Below are positions 11,953-23,436 of a DNA stretch of 64,000 nucleotides, in pieces (the stretch's first letter is position 1; each line of letters opens with the position of its first letter). The DNA comes from Begonia masoniana (lineage: Eukaryota > Streptophyta > Magnoliopsida > Cucurbitales > Begoniaceae): assembly GCA_022432975.1 (NCBI GenBank), contig CM039502.1, positions 29,383,133-29,447,132 on the forward strand, read 5' to 3'. The notes below the pieces were generated by a model. That model was not told the DNA's origin, ran no database searches, and saw only the letters and a list, made by a program, of their open reading frames with translations. A program made the translations under genes and the position numbers.

Positions 11953-14153
11953 CTATACAAATAACTCAGGATACATAGTCATCATATCCTGCTGTCGTTC
12001 CCAAGTCGCCTCTTCCACCTCGTGGTTCCGCCATAGGACTTTGACTAGCGGAATCTCTTTGTTGCGCAAAACTTTGATGGAAGACTCCAAAATGCGTACG
12101 GGCCTTTCCTCATAAGTCAAGGTAGGCTGTACCTCGATCTCTGTAGCCTCCACGATATGCGATGGATCGCGCAAACATTTTCGAAGCATGGATGCATGAA
12201 ATACATCGTGGATACTCTCCATAGAAGCCTGAAGCTTTAACCTGTACGCCATCTTCCCGATCCTCTTCAGAATAGGAAAGGGCCCCACATATCGAGGGTT
12301 TAATTTGCCCCTCCTTCCGAACCTCATGACGCCTTTATACGGAGAAACTTTAAGATAAACTTTGTCACCTTCTTAGAACTCTAGCTCTCTCCGTCTCGTG
12401 TCAGCATAGCTCTTCTGTCTTCTCTGAGCTACTTCTATACGCTGTCGGATAATGGCAATCGTCTCTGCCGTCTGCTGTAGAATCTCTGGGCCAATGATGC
12501 TGGCCTCGCCAACCTCGTCCCAATATAACAGAGATCTACACTTTCGACCATACAGCGCCTCATACGGAGCTATGCCAATCGTAGCCTGGAAGCTGTTGTT
12601 GTACGAGAACTCAATCAGAGGCAAATATCGGCTCCACGAGCCCTGAAACTCCAGCACACAAGCTCTGAGCATATCCTCAAGAATCTGATTCGTCCTTTCT
12701 GTCTGACCATCAGTCTGAGGATGAAATGTCGTGCTGAAATTAAGCTGAGTCCCCATAGCTTTATGCAGGCTCTTCCAGAACTTCGAAGTAAATCTCGGAT
12801 CACAATCTGAGACTATAGAAACTTGCACTCCATGCAGTCTAACAATCTCATGCACATAAAGCTCGGCGAGCTGATCCATAGAAGATGCTATCCTCACAGA
12901 TAAGAAGTGGGCCGACTTTGTCAATCAGTCCACATCACCCAAACACCGTCATGGCCCTTCGTCGTCCTCGGGAGCCCTACAATAAAATCCATGGCGATCT
13001 GCTCCCACTTCCACTCCAGAATCGGCAGTGGCAATAATATTCCGGCCGGTCTCTGATGCTCTGCCTTTACTTGTTGACAGACTAAACAGGTTTCAACGTA
13101 CTTGGTGACCTTTCTCTTCATATTTGGCCACCAGAAGTGTTTCTTTAAATCTCGATACATCTTAGTACTTCCCGGGTGCACAGAATATGCCGAAGAATGC
13201 ACCTCGGCCAATATCTCCTTCTTCAGATCCCCGTCGTTAGGCACGTACCACCTATGCCTGAACTTCAGAATACCATCAACTGATAAGTGGAAATCCAACG
13301 AGTCACCCAACGTCATACTCGATCGAAGCTCCTCACACTCCGTATCATTCTGCTGAGCTTCGCGTATCCTATCCAGAATAGTCGGCCTAAGAGAAATGTT
13401 GGTGAGCATACTGGACAACTTTGCCACTATCTCCACATCGAACCTCTCAATCTCAGACCGCAGCGTAACTGACATCGCTGCTAGTGAAGGCTGACTCGTA
13501 GAAGGCACTCTACTCAAAGCATCAGCAACCTTGTTCGCCTTTCCTGGATGGTACTTGATATCAAAATCATAATATTTGACGAACTCAAGCCATCGTCTCT
13601 GTGGCATATTCAGCTCCTTCTGCGTAAACAAATACTTCAAGCTCTTGTGGTCGAAAAATATCTCGCACTGCTGCCCATATAAATAATGTCTCCATATCTT
13701 CAGTGCGAAGACCATAGCTGCTAACTCAAGGTCGTGTGTAGGGTAATTCTGCTCGTACGGCTTCAGCTGCCGAGAAGCATAAGCAATAACTCTCCCCTCC
13801 TGCATCAATACACAACCGAGTCTAACTCCAGACGCATCACAATAAATACTAAACTTGTCACCTTCAACAGGTAGCGCCAATACTGGAGCGGTGGTCAATC
13901 TCTGCTTTAACTCCATAAAACTGTCGTCACAAGCAGCCGACCATATAAATCTCTCGTTCTTCCGAGTCAATCGTGAAAGAGGAAGTGCGATCTTCAAAAA
14001 TCCCTCTATAAACTTCCGGTAACAACCAGCTAATCCAAGAAATCCACGCACCTCACGTACGTTCTTCGGCTGTGGCCAATCTCTGACCATCTGAATTTTG
14101 CTCGGATCCACAGAAACTTCATCCTGCGATATAATATGGCCAAGGAAGCTCAC
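11953..14153 (-). pseudogene. Element B pol: RT end, RNase H, integrase, C-terminal tail
   Basis: From 14153 downward the frame reads the end of RT ([10 protein letters not shown]), RNase H ([40 protein letters not shown]), then integrase with an HHCC zinc region (H near [22 protein letters not shown]) and the first catalytic Asp in MDFIVGLP. A frameshift or stop near 12921 moves into 12373-12924, which carries the second Asp (SDCDPRFTS) and the catalytic Glu (TDGQTERTNQ). The tail at 11953-12327 ends EVEEATWERQ, a degenerate chromodomain typical of Tekay/Del. Two junctions (near 12921 and 12350) break the protein. Confidence 0.9.
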
Positions 14154-14213
14154 TCTGTCTAGCCAAAACTCGCACTTTGAAAACTTTGGATACAGCTGGC
14201 ATTGACTCAGAAT

Positions 14214-15551
14214 CTACAAAACAATCCGCAGATGTTCCTCGTGCTCTTCTTTTGTCTTGGAATAGATCAAGATATCGTCGGTGAAAACCACAACGAACTT
14301 GTCCAAGTACTCCTTGAACACACGGTTCATCAAATCCATAAACGCTGCAGGGGCATTAGTAAGTCCAAAAGACATGACAAGGAACTCATAATGCCCATAC
14401 CTCGTTCGGAAAGCCGTTTTCTGTATATCTTCCTTTCGGACCTTCAACTGATAGTAACCCGAGCGTAGGTCAATCCTGGAAAATACTCAGGCACCCTGTA
14501 GCTGATCAAATAGGTCATCAATCTGAGGCAGTGGATACTTATTCTTCACTGTCAATTTGTTCAACTCTCTATAATCGATGCACATCCTGAGGGTCCCGTA
14601 TTTCTTCTTGACAAATAAAACGGGCGCACCCCAAGGAGAAACACTGGGTCGAATAAAACCCTTCTCTAACAACTCATCAAGCTGAGTCCTCAACTCTCTC
14701 AGCTCAGGTTGTGCCAACCAGTAAAGGTTCTTAAACCTCGGCGCGGTATTAGGATAGACATCAATAGTGAATTTAATCTCCCGGTCCGGCGGTAACCCGG
14801 GAAGATCATCAAGGAAAATCTCAGAGAACTCTCTGACAATAGGAATGTCACTCGGCTTCACTCCGCTGAGCAACTGAATATCAAATACTGAGGCCAAATA
14901 AATAGAGCACGCACCTTTAAATTGCTTGTTGACCATCATGGAATAAGAAATAGGCGATCCACTCAATCGGTTCATCGCCTGATAAGAAAACTCGGCTTTA
15001 CTCGGGGGTCGGAAGGTCACAATCCCGGATCGACAGTCGATGGTGGCGAAGTGCTGTGCAAGCCAGTCCATCCCTAAGATAAGATCATACCGCTCTATGC
15101 TCATAACTATCAAATGAGCATAAAGGGTAATATCCCCCACTGAGATGACGTTGCCTTGGAGAATACGTTCTGACTGCATAAGCTCTCCTGAAGGCAGCAT
15201 CACTCTATACTCGACCCCAGCTAACTCACACTCTAACCCTAATCTAGTCATGCATGCAGTCGATATGAAGGAGTGCGTAGCTCCGGTATCCATCAAAGTA
15301 AATACAGCTGTACCCATAATCAGAATAGTACCTGCTATCACAGAGGACTGAGCCTCATCATCGACATCACCAGGCTCAATAAATGCGAAGATCCTCGGCA
15401 TAATCTTCCTCTGATCACTGCCTGACTGATCTCGGCCGGGCTTCAGACAATCTCTGACGAAATGGCCCGCATCTCCACAACGATAGCACACATTCGTGCC
15501 CAATCTGCACTGGCTAGTGTGTTCCCTCTGGCATTTAGGACAAAAAGGCAT
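14214..15551 (-). pseudogene. Element B pol: zinc knuckle, protease, reverse transcriptase
   Basis: The frame from 15551 carries a CCHC knuckle ([14 protein letters not shown]), an aspartic protease active site (MDTGATHSF), then RT with [13 protein letters not shown] and [16 protein letters not shown] at about 14485 interrupts it where Arg is expected (CGA to TGA). RT continues at 14214-14447 with [20 protein letters not shown] and [11 protein letters not shown]. The usual xIDD catalytic box reads FTDD here. Both Asp residues are kept, but the Ile is changed. Another stop follows at about 14212. Confidence 0.9.
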
Positions 15552-16433
15552 CTGAGAAGCCCCTTGTACTTGCTTCCCCTTACCCCGATCATTACCTCCC
15601 TCAAGAGGTCTTTTAACACCTCTCTGTTGCTGCTGAGGCTGTGCTCTAGGCTGCCAACCTCGGTTCAGAGACTGAGGATGTATCTCTCAGAAGAAGCTCT
15701 TAGATGGCTCCCTCGGTTTGACAGAATCTCTATCAACTGCCTCAATATCAAGCGCCCTGGCCACAATCTCGTCTTATGATACATTCCGCACTCCATATAT
15801 AGTAAGACGCATCCGGAACTCCTGATTAAGTCCCTGTAAAAATTGGCGTACCTTGTCCTCGTTAACGCAGACCTGACGTGGCGCGAATCGAGAAAGGGCT
15901 TCGAACTTCCTCACATACTCGGCAATAGAACCAACCTGCCGCAACTGCATAAACTCAACTATCTTCGCCTCTCGTATGGTATGGCTGAAATATTTGTCAT
16001 AAAACAGCTCTCTGAATCTCTCCCATCCCATAATTGTCACATCGGTGGTCGTCTTGATGGAATCCCACCAAAATCGGGCGTCCAATGCCAAGAGGTAGGT
16101 CACCAATGCAACCTTCTCTCCGTCCTCAATGCTAGCATACGCCAGCATGTCCTCCAAAGTGCGAATCCACTCCTCAACTGAAGAGGGATCCGTAGATTGT
16201 CCTTTAAATATAGGGGGCTGGAGCTTCTGGAATCTCTCCATCCCACGATTTCCCGGAATGGCTGCCTCCCGAGCTCTAGTGCCCTCTCGGTCTATCAAAG
16301 TACCCAACTGTTGAGACTGTCTCTTCATCTGCTGAGCCTGACGCTCCATATGCTGAGACTGCTGGGCAATAAAATCCTTGAGGGTGTCGATCGTATCATC
16401 TCGGTCGTCACGGTCATTCCCTCGACGCACCAT
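15552..16433 (-). pseudogene. Element B Gag
   Basis: It starts MVRRGNDRDDRDDTIDTLKD, then a Gln/Met-rich stretch (residues about 25-45, likely coiled coil) and a Retrotrans_gag domain (FQKLQPPIFKGQS, VEEWIRTLEDML, DARFWWDSI, FYDKYFSHT, EYVRKFEALSRFAP). A TAA stops the frame at 15774. Recognisable Gag continues beyond it (EIVARALDIEAVDRDS) with one more stop before the zinc knuckle. Confidence 0.88.
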
Positions 16434-16584
16434 ATTATAAATAACTCCTATAAAAAGTTAAACAAATACTCTATAAAAAAAATGAAATCAAATAAGGCTA
16501 TAAACATACTTACAGTTGATGAAGAATGACCGCGTAGTGGCTGTGCAGTCGAGCAGTCTACAGAACCGATTTTAAAACCCGGGG

Positions 16585-16596
16585 GCTCTGATACCA
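16585..16596 (-). other. Primer-binding site of element B
   Basis: The minus strand reads TGGTATCAGAGC (initiator-Met type), a few bases inside the 5' LTR that ends at 16602. Confidence 0.88.
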
Positions 16597-16601
16597 TAAA
16601 C

Positions 16602-19172
16602 TGTAGCGACCCTAACACTGTACCCATTTTTCCCTTAAACTGTAGCGACCCTAACACTGTACCCATTTTTCCTGTATTTTTTTTTTTCTATACTTTAAAT
16701 AAACTCTAAGCGGAACCTAAACCGAAATCGAAATCAGAATCGAAATCGGAATTGAAATCTAACTTTTAAACCTTTTAAAACAAACATAAAACTAATTAAA
16801 TAAAACTTAAAACATTTAAAACAATTAAAATTAAAGGGAGGACAAAACTCTAAAAACAGTCAACTAAAAGGGAGGGGCGATCGATCACCAAATGCAGGAG
16901 ATCGATCGCTGATGCACCAAACTGCAGGGGCAATCAGTCGCCCCTGTGTGCCAGCGATCGATCGCTGCATCAAAAGCAGGGAGGGGCGATCAGTCGCCCC
17001 TCACACCCGCGCCCGATCGCCACCCTCCACCTTCTTCTTCCTCTTCTATTTTCTTTTACAAATGCTCTCTGGAATCCGAAAATTCCAAAGAGCAAAACAC
17101 CAAGTTTCCCCCCCTGCACGCCACACACTTCACAAATTAACATTTTTCCTTAAACTCTACCATAACATCGTTCATTTCTCAGTTTCCTAAATTTCACAGC
17201 CGATACACATGTTAAACTTTCAGGAAAACAATTTGCATGGATACGTTTAAAAACCGAGTATATCCACCTATTTTAAATCATCAACAATTCCCTAAAAAAC
17301 TTAACAAAAACAGTTTATAAAACAGATTTCCAAAAAACGTTTAAAACATCAAACATAAACCTATCTACTATCATATCCAAACATCCTAAAATGTTCTATC
17401 TTTGTATATATTTCTCTCAAAATAACCCAACACGCTCAAACACGTACATACATCCCCACGGGTCAGGTTAAGCATCGACTGCGCAACACACCACCGCAAG
17501 TCATCCTCCGTCAACTGGATCACTCCTCAGGTGGAGGGATCTCATCCTCACCTATGTCAAAGTCACCTACACCATACAGACACCTATGAGATAAAAATCT
17601 CAGCAAGTTCTAGTAAATGTACATGCATGCTATGCATATGAGTTCAGAAATCATGCAGCATTTTCTTTATCTTTACTCTGTGGGTGTCACCGAGATCTCA
17701 GCCTCTTAACCGGAGAGAGCACATCCAGCGGTCGGACTACTCTTTCCAGCTAGACGGGGGGGGTACACGCTTACAACATGTACAGCCGTGCCTGAGCCCC
17801 ATCTCACATGACCTGTAACTGTATAACTGTATGAGTATGCAATAAATGTGGTATTGTGACAAACCCGTAGTCGGTCTCCACAATAGGTCGTGCCCCTCTC
17901 CAGGCCAAATCGCCATTTTCTTTAAAACATCATGCGGAAATTCATTTTCTATGTTCTTTTAAAACACGTGATGCGTGAACAGTTCAATATGACAGAAAGT
18001 AAACATACATGCGGAGCATACCATCAAAACACAACATCAACCTATAAAACGATCGAACCTTAATTACCCAACAAAAGCGATTAAATAAACATGTCACCAA
18101 AACTCCTCGAGACGACCTCGACGTACGGTGTAGGCCAATCAGCCAGAGAAAATCACGAGAACTTACCTCGTGTCCAAAGCAGCTCAAGCTCCGTCCACGA
18201 GCATTGTTTGTCTGAAGCAAAACACAACGATTATCAATACCACGCATTTAAACTTCTAATCGTCCGAATTCAACAAAACCTTAACTAAGGAAATTTCCTA
18301 AAGCTTTATCTTAACTAATCGAAGTATTTAAACAACGATTAACGCTTGATAGTTTAAAATCACAATTACGAGTTTTTTTTCCTAAAAAACCCGAAAATTC
18401 TGCAATTTTAACATTTTTCAAAAATCGATTTAACTTTTTCCAATAACGTTCAATACGCCCTATACATTCGTAATCTACAACAATCTATCGATTTCGAACC
18501 CTAAATCTAGATTTTTAACAAAACCTAAACGAAACCCTAATTGTTTAAACTATGTAAAAATCGAAATAAATGCTCTAAGATCGTAGATCCATACCTAGAG
18601 CGTCGATTGGAGGAGGAAACGTGAAGAACGGAAGTTGATCGGAGGAAAATCGGAGATCGGCGTTGAGAAAACGTCAATGGCAGAGAGGAAGTCGCTCTCT
18701 GGTCGCAGGAGAAAAGAAAAAAAACAGAAAGGAATTCGTGAAGTCTGGAGGAAAGAAGGAGATTTGGTTTTTAATTTAAAAATTGACTTGGTAAATGACC
18801 GTTTTGCCCTTCCTTGATTTTTATAATTACTTCGTCCTTCGTTTCATTAATCGGCTAACTATTTGGTTTCTTCAAATTTTTTTATTTCTCCAATAAGTCC
18901 AACTTATTATTTAGGTTCTATTAAAACTGTCCGTTCGCAAATCGGACCTCGTTTACTATTTTTACTTAAAACGTCATTTACATTACGAGAAGCGTATTTT
19001 CTCGGAATATAGCGTCTAAACTCCGAAAATTCTCATAATTTTCTTAAAATTCCTATTAATCGTAAAGATTCTAATGACGCTTTCTTTTCACAAAACAGAC
19101 TTGATTTGACATAATTACAAAAATGCCATCACATGAAATAATATTAATATTCCGTACAAGCCGGTTATTACA
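16602..19172 (-). repeat. Element B 5' LTR (2,571 bp)
   Basis: It is the partner of 9201-11912 and shares its GATCGATC palindromes (about 16870-17010), the TGAGAT/ATCTCA hairpin (17587-17602), the GGCC hairpin (18133-18144, one base changed) and the 39-bp terminal duplication (16602 and 16641). It has only one copy of the 127-bp unit duplicated in the other LTR, and a much shorter C run. Confidence 0.9.
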
Positions 19173-19177
19173 GATGA

Positions 19178-22100
19178 TGCCGCCTAGCATGCAACGATCA
19201 CAGGTACAATTTCAATATGTGAAGCACCTGCTTATACTTTGTGGGACACGGGGGCCACACACTCGTTTGTGGCTATACACTTCGTAGTTAGAGAGAAATT
19301 TTGTTGTGTGCCGTCAGATCAACCCTACACCGTCATGCTACCATCTAGAGAGTTTATGCACTTTGAGCAGGTTGTACGGGGTGATATAATGACAGTAGGA
19401 GACCAGAAGTTGTATGCCAATCTTATCGTCATCGGTATGAAAGGATATGATGTGATTCTAGGGATGGACTGGCTGTTTAGACATAACGCTACCATCAACT
19501 GCAGGTTCGGGCTTGTGTCATTTAAGCGCCTGAATGAGAAAGAGTTCTCCTATCAGGCTATACTGGAGAAGCGCAATATGCTTGTTATATCCTCCTTAAA
19601 AGCTCAACAGTTGATGAAATCAGGATGCGTTGGGTTTCTTGCCCACATTGTGAATGTTCAAAGGCAAGGTGAGGTGGAACTCCAAAACATTTCGGTAGTT
19701 CAAGACTTTTCAGGGGTTTTCTTGGATGACTTACCGGGGTTGTCACCGGATCGTGAGATTGAGTTTGAAATTGATGTATGCCTTGGTGCCAAATCGATAT
19801 CGAAGAATCCGTACTGTATGGCGCCAATAGAGCTGAAGGAGTTGAAGACTCAGTTAAGGGAGTTGGTAGACAGGGGCTTTGTACGCCCTAGCTTTTCTCC
19901 GTGGGGTGCTCCAGTCCTATTTGTTAAGAAGAAGGATGGGTCCCTACGTATGTGTATTGACTACCGTGAGCTGAACAAGTTGACTATCAAGAATAAGTAC
20001 CCGTTACCAAAGATCGACAATTTATTTGACCAGCTACAAGGGGCTCGGGTATTCTCAAAGATTGACTTGCACTCCGGTTATTATCAATTGAAGGTCAGGG
20101 CCAATGATATTCCAAAGACTGCCTTCAGGACTTGATACGGGCACTATGAGTTCTTAGTGATGTCGTTTGGGTTGACTAATGCCCCGGCGGCATTTATGGA
20201 CCTGATGAACAGGATATTCCAGGACTTCTTGGATAAATTTGTGATCGTCTTCATCGACGACATCCTGGTTTATTCTAGGAGTGAAGCCGAGCACGAAAAG
20301 CACTTAGCAGTTGTGCTAACAACTCTGAAACAACACCAATTATACGCCAAGCTGTCAAAATGTGAATTTTGGTTGAGCAGGATTAACTTCCTAGGCCAAG
20401 TGGTGTTTGTAGAAGGAGTTTTGGTGGATCCGGCCAAGATTCAGGCTGTAAAAGAATGGCCGCAACCGAGGAATGTTTATCGGGCTAGCTGGTTATTACA
20501 GAAAGTTCATCAAGGGATTTTCTGTGATGGCAAAGCCTATGACCAGCTTAACGAGAAAAGACATCAAGTTCAAGTGGTCTGAAGCATGTGAGTTGAGTTT
20601 TCAGACGCTTAAACAGAAATTAACCACTGCTCCTCTATTGGTATTGGCGGTTGAAGACGATAAATTCAGCGTTTACTGTGATGCGTCCAAGGTTGGCTTG
20701 GGATGTGTATTAATGCAGGAAGGGAAAGTGGTGGCATACGCATCCAGGCAATTAAAGAGTTATGGCAAAACTACCCTACTCACGATCTGGAGTTAGCAGC
20801 AGTTGTTTTTGCACTGAAAGTATGGAGACACCACTTGTATGGATAGTCATGTGAGGTGTTTTCGGATCACAAAAGCTTGAAGTATATATTTACTCAGACG
20901 GAGTTAAACATGAGACAACGGCGGTGGCTTGAGTTTGTGAAAGACTACAATATCGAGATTAAGTACCACCTTGGGAAAGCCAACGTGGTAGCCAATGCGT
21001 TGAGCAGGATGCTGGCTACTATGCAACCAGCCTTGTCGGCCATACAATGCCTTTGAGAACAGAGATTCAGAGGTTTGATTTAGAGGTAGTTTCTAGGCTA
21101 TCGGCCGTGGTGGCAGATCTAACATTACGGCCAACCATTTTGGACCAAATTAAAGAAGACCAGAAGACTAATTCAAAGGAAATGGCTGATATAGTAAGCA
21201 AGTTGCCTATGGCCTCTTCCGAGTTCAGCTATTCTGGAGATGGTGTTCTGAAGTTCAGAGACAGGTGGTATGTTCCGAGAGATGAAGAGCTACGAAAGGA
21301 CATCTTGTTGGAAGCCCACTCGTCATCTTTCTCAGTGCATCCTGGAAGCACGAATATGTATCAAGACTTGAAACTTCACTTCTGGTGGCCGAATATGAAA
21401 AACGAAGTAGCCAAATATGTGGAGTCTTGCATAATATGTCAACAAGTCAAGGCTGAACATCAACGACCAGGTGGAATACTTCAGCCTCTCCCGATTCCCG
21501 AATGGAAATTGGAGAATATCACGATGGATTTTATTGTCGGCCTTCCAAGGACGGCTAAGGGCCATAATAGCATATGGGTCATAGTAGACAGATTGACGAA
21601 GTCGGCCCATTTTCTATCTGTGAAGACGACATTCTCTATGGACCAGTATGCAGAGCTATACATCAGTGAGATTATCAAGCTGCATGGTATTCCGATGTCG
21701 ATCGTTTCGGACCGGGATACTAGATTCACCTCCAGGTTTTGGAGAAGCCTGCAAAACTCCTTGGGCACTAAATTAAACTTCAGTACGGCATTTCATCCAC
21801 AGACGGATGGACAATCCGAGAGAACGATTCAGATATTGGAGGATATGTTAAGGTCGTGCGTGTTGGAATTCCATGCTCCTTGGAGTAGATACTTGCCGTT
21901 AGTGGAGTTTGCTTATAACAATAGCTATAAGGCTACGATCGGTATGGCTCCATATGAAGCTCTTTACAGCAGGAAGTGTAGATCTCCATTGTGTTATGAT
22001 GAAGTTGGAGAAGCCAAGCTTATCGGCCCTGAGTTATTACAACAGATGACCGAGGTAGTGACTGCTATCAAACAACGAATAAAAATTACTCAGAGTCGAC

Positions 22101-22466
22101 AGAAAAGTTACGCGGACCTTAGGAGAAGAGACTTGGAGTTTGCTGAAGGCGATGAAGTGTTCTTGAAGGTGTCGCCTTTCAAAGGCGTGATGAGGTTTGG
22201 TAAGAAAGGGAAGCTCAGTCCAAGGTTCGTTGGACCTTTTCCCATCTTGAAGAAAGTAGGAAGCCTGGCTTACAGACTGTAGCTGCCAGCGTCCATGAAT
22301 GGAGTTCACAATGTCTTTCACGTTTCAATGCTGAGGAAATGTGTGCGAGATCCTATTCAGATCGTGGAACTGGTGGACATAGATATCATGCTGACGCTGA
22401 CATATGAAGAGAGGCCTATAAAGATTTTGGATTCCTCGCTCAAAGTGCTGCGCAACAGAGTGGTCC
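19178..22466 (+). pseudogene. Element A pol: protease, RT, RNase H, integrase
   Basis: This resumes after element B. Protease has [13 protein letters not shown] runs from [20 protein letters not shown] to a TGA at 20133-20135 (Arg codon in relatives), then continues with [20 protein letters not shown] and VVFIDD-like [11 protein letters not shown] small deletion near 20475 and a shift near 20765 break RNase H ([17 protein letters not shown]). Integrase at 21047-22282 has the HHCC region ([21 protein letters not shown]) and the D, D, E residues in [17 protein letters not shown] and TDGQSERTIQ. A TAG at 22280-22282 stands where CAG or CAA is expected. The Cassandra insertion at 22467 splits the C-terminal tail. 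Confidence 0.9.
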
Positions 22467-23293
22467 TGTAACGACCCCTCTTCCCAGCAAGAAATTGTCC
22501 GCTCTGGGGATTGGGTCGCAGCCCAATATCCTCCCCTCACGGCTTTGTTTTGGTGAGAACTTCCCGGAAGGTCACCCAACCTGGAATTGCTCTCGCCAAA
22601 GCACTTTTAACTTCGGAGTTCTTATGGGATCCGTTGCCAATCGTGCTCCAAAACGCGTCTTGCTATGTTGGGAGGGTCTCTTTTACATATGTTTCATTTC
22701 CACATACTTCCCCAAGCGATGTGGGATTGTGACAACCCCCTTTTTACGACCTGTCACCTTCCGGTTCGTCCGCGCAGACGTACCGCCATCCGGGTTCCGG
22801 TTCGTGCAGCCATCGTACCATACTTACACATACGGGTCATCACAATCACCCCCCCTCGGGGGCCCAACGTCCTCGTTGGCCACATTTCCGGTTGGGTACA
22901 GGCTTTGATACCATTTGTAACGACCCCTCTTCCCAACAAGAAATTGTCCGCTCTGGGGATTGGGTCGTAGCCCAATATCCTCCCCTCACGGCTTTGTTTT
23001 GGCGAGAACTTCCCGGAAGGTCACCCAACCTGGAATTGCTCTCGCCAAAGCACTTTTAACTTCGGAGTTCTTATGGGATCCGTTGCCAATCGTGCTCCAA
23101 AACGCGTCTTGCTATGTTGGGAGGGTCTCTTTTACATATGTTTCATTTCCACATACTTCCCCAAGCGATGTGGGATTGTGACAACCCCCTTTTTACGACC
23201 TGTCACCTTCCGGTTCGTCCGCGCGGACGTACCGCCATCCGGGTTCCGGTTCGTGCAGCCATCGTACCATACTTACACATACGGGTCATCACA
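22467..23293 (-). mobile_element. Cassandra-type TRIM retrotransposon 1 (827 bp)
   Basis: It has two 378-bp direct LTRs (22467-22844 and 22916-23293) around a 71-bp internal region, flanked by the duplication ggtcc (22462-22466 and 23294-23298). On the minus strand the internal region starts with a PBS (TGGTATCAAAGC, 22902-22913) and ends with a G-rich polypurine tract next to the 3' LTR. There is no coding capacity. Each LTR contains a 5S-rRNA-like block, the defining feature of Cassandra. I count four differences between the two LTRs, so this is among the younger insertions here. Confidence 0.93.
22553..22632 (-). ncRNA. 5S rRNA-like sequence in Cassandra 1, left LTR
   Basis: On the minus strand it runs from GGATCCCAT through AACTCCGAAGTTAA and GGCGAGAG to GGTTGGGTGACC. 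This is the central and 3' part of plant 5S rRNA, including its internal Pol III promoter boxes, with substitutions. It is a transposon-borne copy and not a ribosomal gene. The sister LTR has the same block at 23002-23081. Confidence 0.85.
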
Positions 23294-23394
23294 GGTCCCA
23301 TTGGTGAAAGTTTTATGGCGCAATCATAACGTGGAGGAAGCCACATGGGAAAGACAGTAGGACGTTAGGGCCCAATATCCGGACCTCTTCGCTT
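23294..23394 (+). pseudogene. Element A pol, last part of the integrase tail
   Basis: Continuation after the Cassandra: VKVLWRNHNVEEATWERQ followed by a TAG and then AQYPDLFA. It matches the tails of elements B and C. Confidence 0.85.
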
Positions 23395-23423
23395 AAGCAA
23401 ATTTTGGGGACAAAATTTCTGTT

Positions 23424-23436
23424 AAGGAGGGTGGAA
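23424..23436 (+). other. Polypurine tract of element A
   Basis: AAGGAGGGTGGAA lies directly before the 3' LTR. Confidence 0.82.

Larger units (their letters stand above)
9201..19172 (-). mobile_element. Ty3/gypsy element B, full length, nested in A
   Basis: It begins TGTAGCGACC and ends CGGTTATTACA, with the duplication gatga (9196-9200 and 19173-19177) in element A. It lies opposite to A. In its own sense it runs: 5' LTR 16602-19172, PBS 16585-16596, gag, protease, RT, RNase H, integrase, polypurine tract 11913-11925, 3' LTR 9201-11912. The domain order, iMet primer and chromodomain-like tail are those of A, but the LTR and protein sequences are clearly a different family. Confidence 0.95.

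Noticed and set aside
22495..23360. Open frames across Cassandra 1 that look duplicated
   Set aside because: The duplication is the pair of LTRs; the frames run through 5S-like and LTR sequence and code for nothing recognisable.
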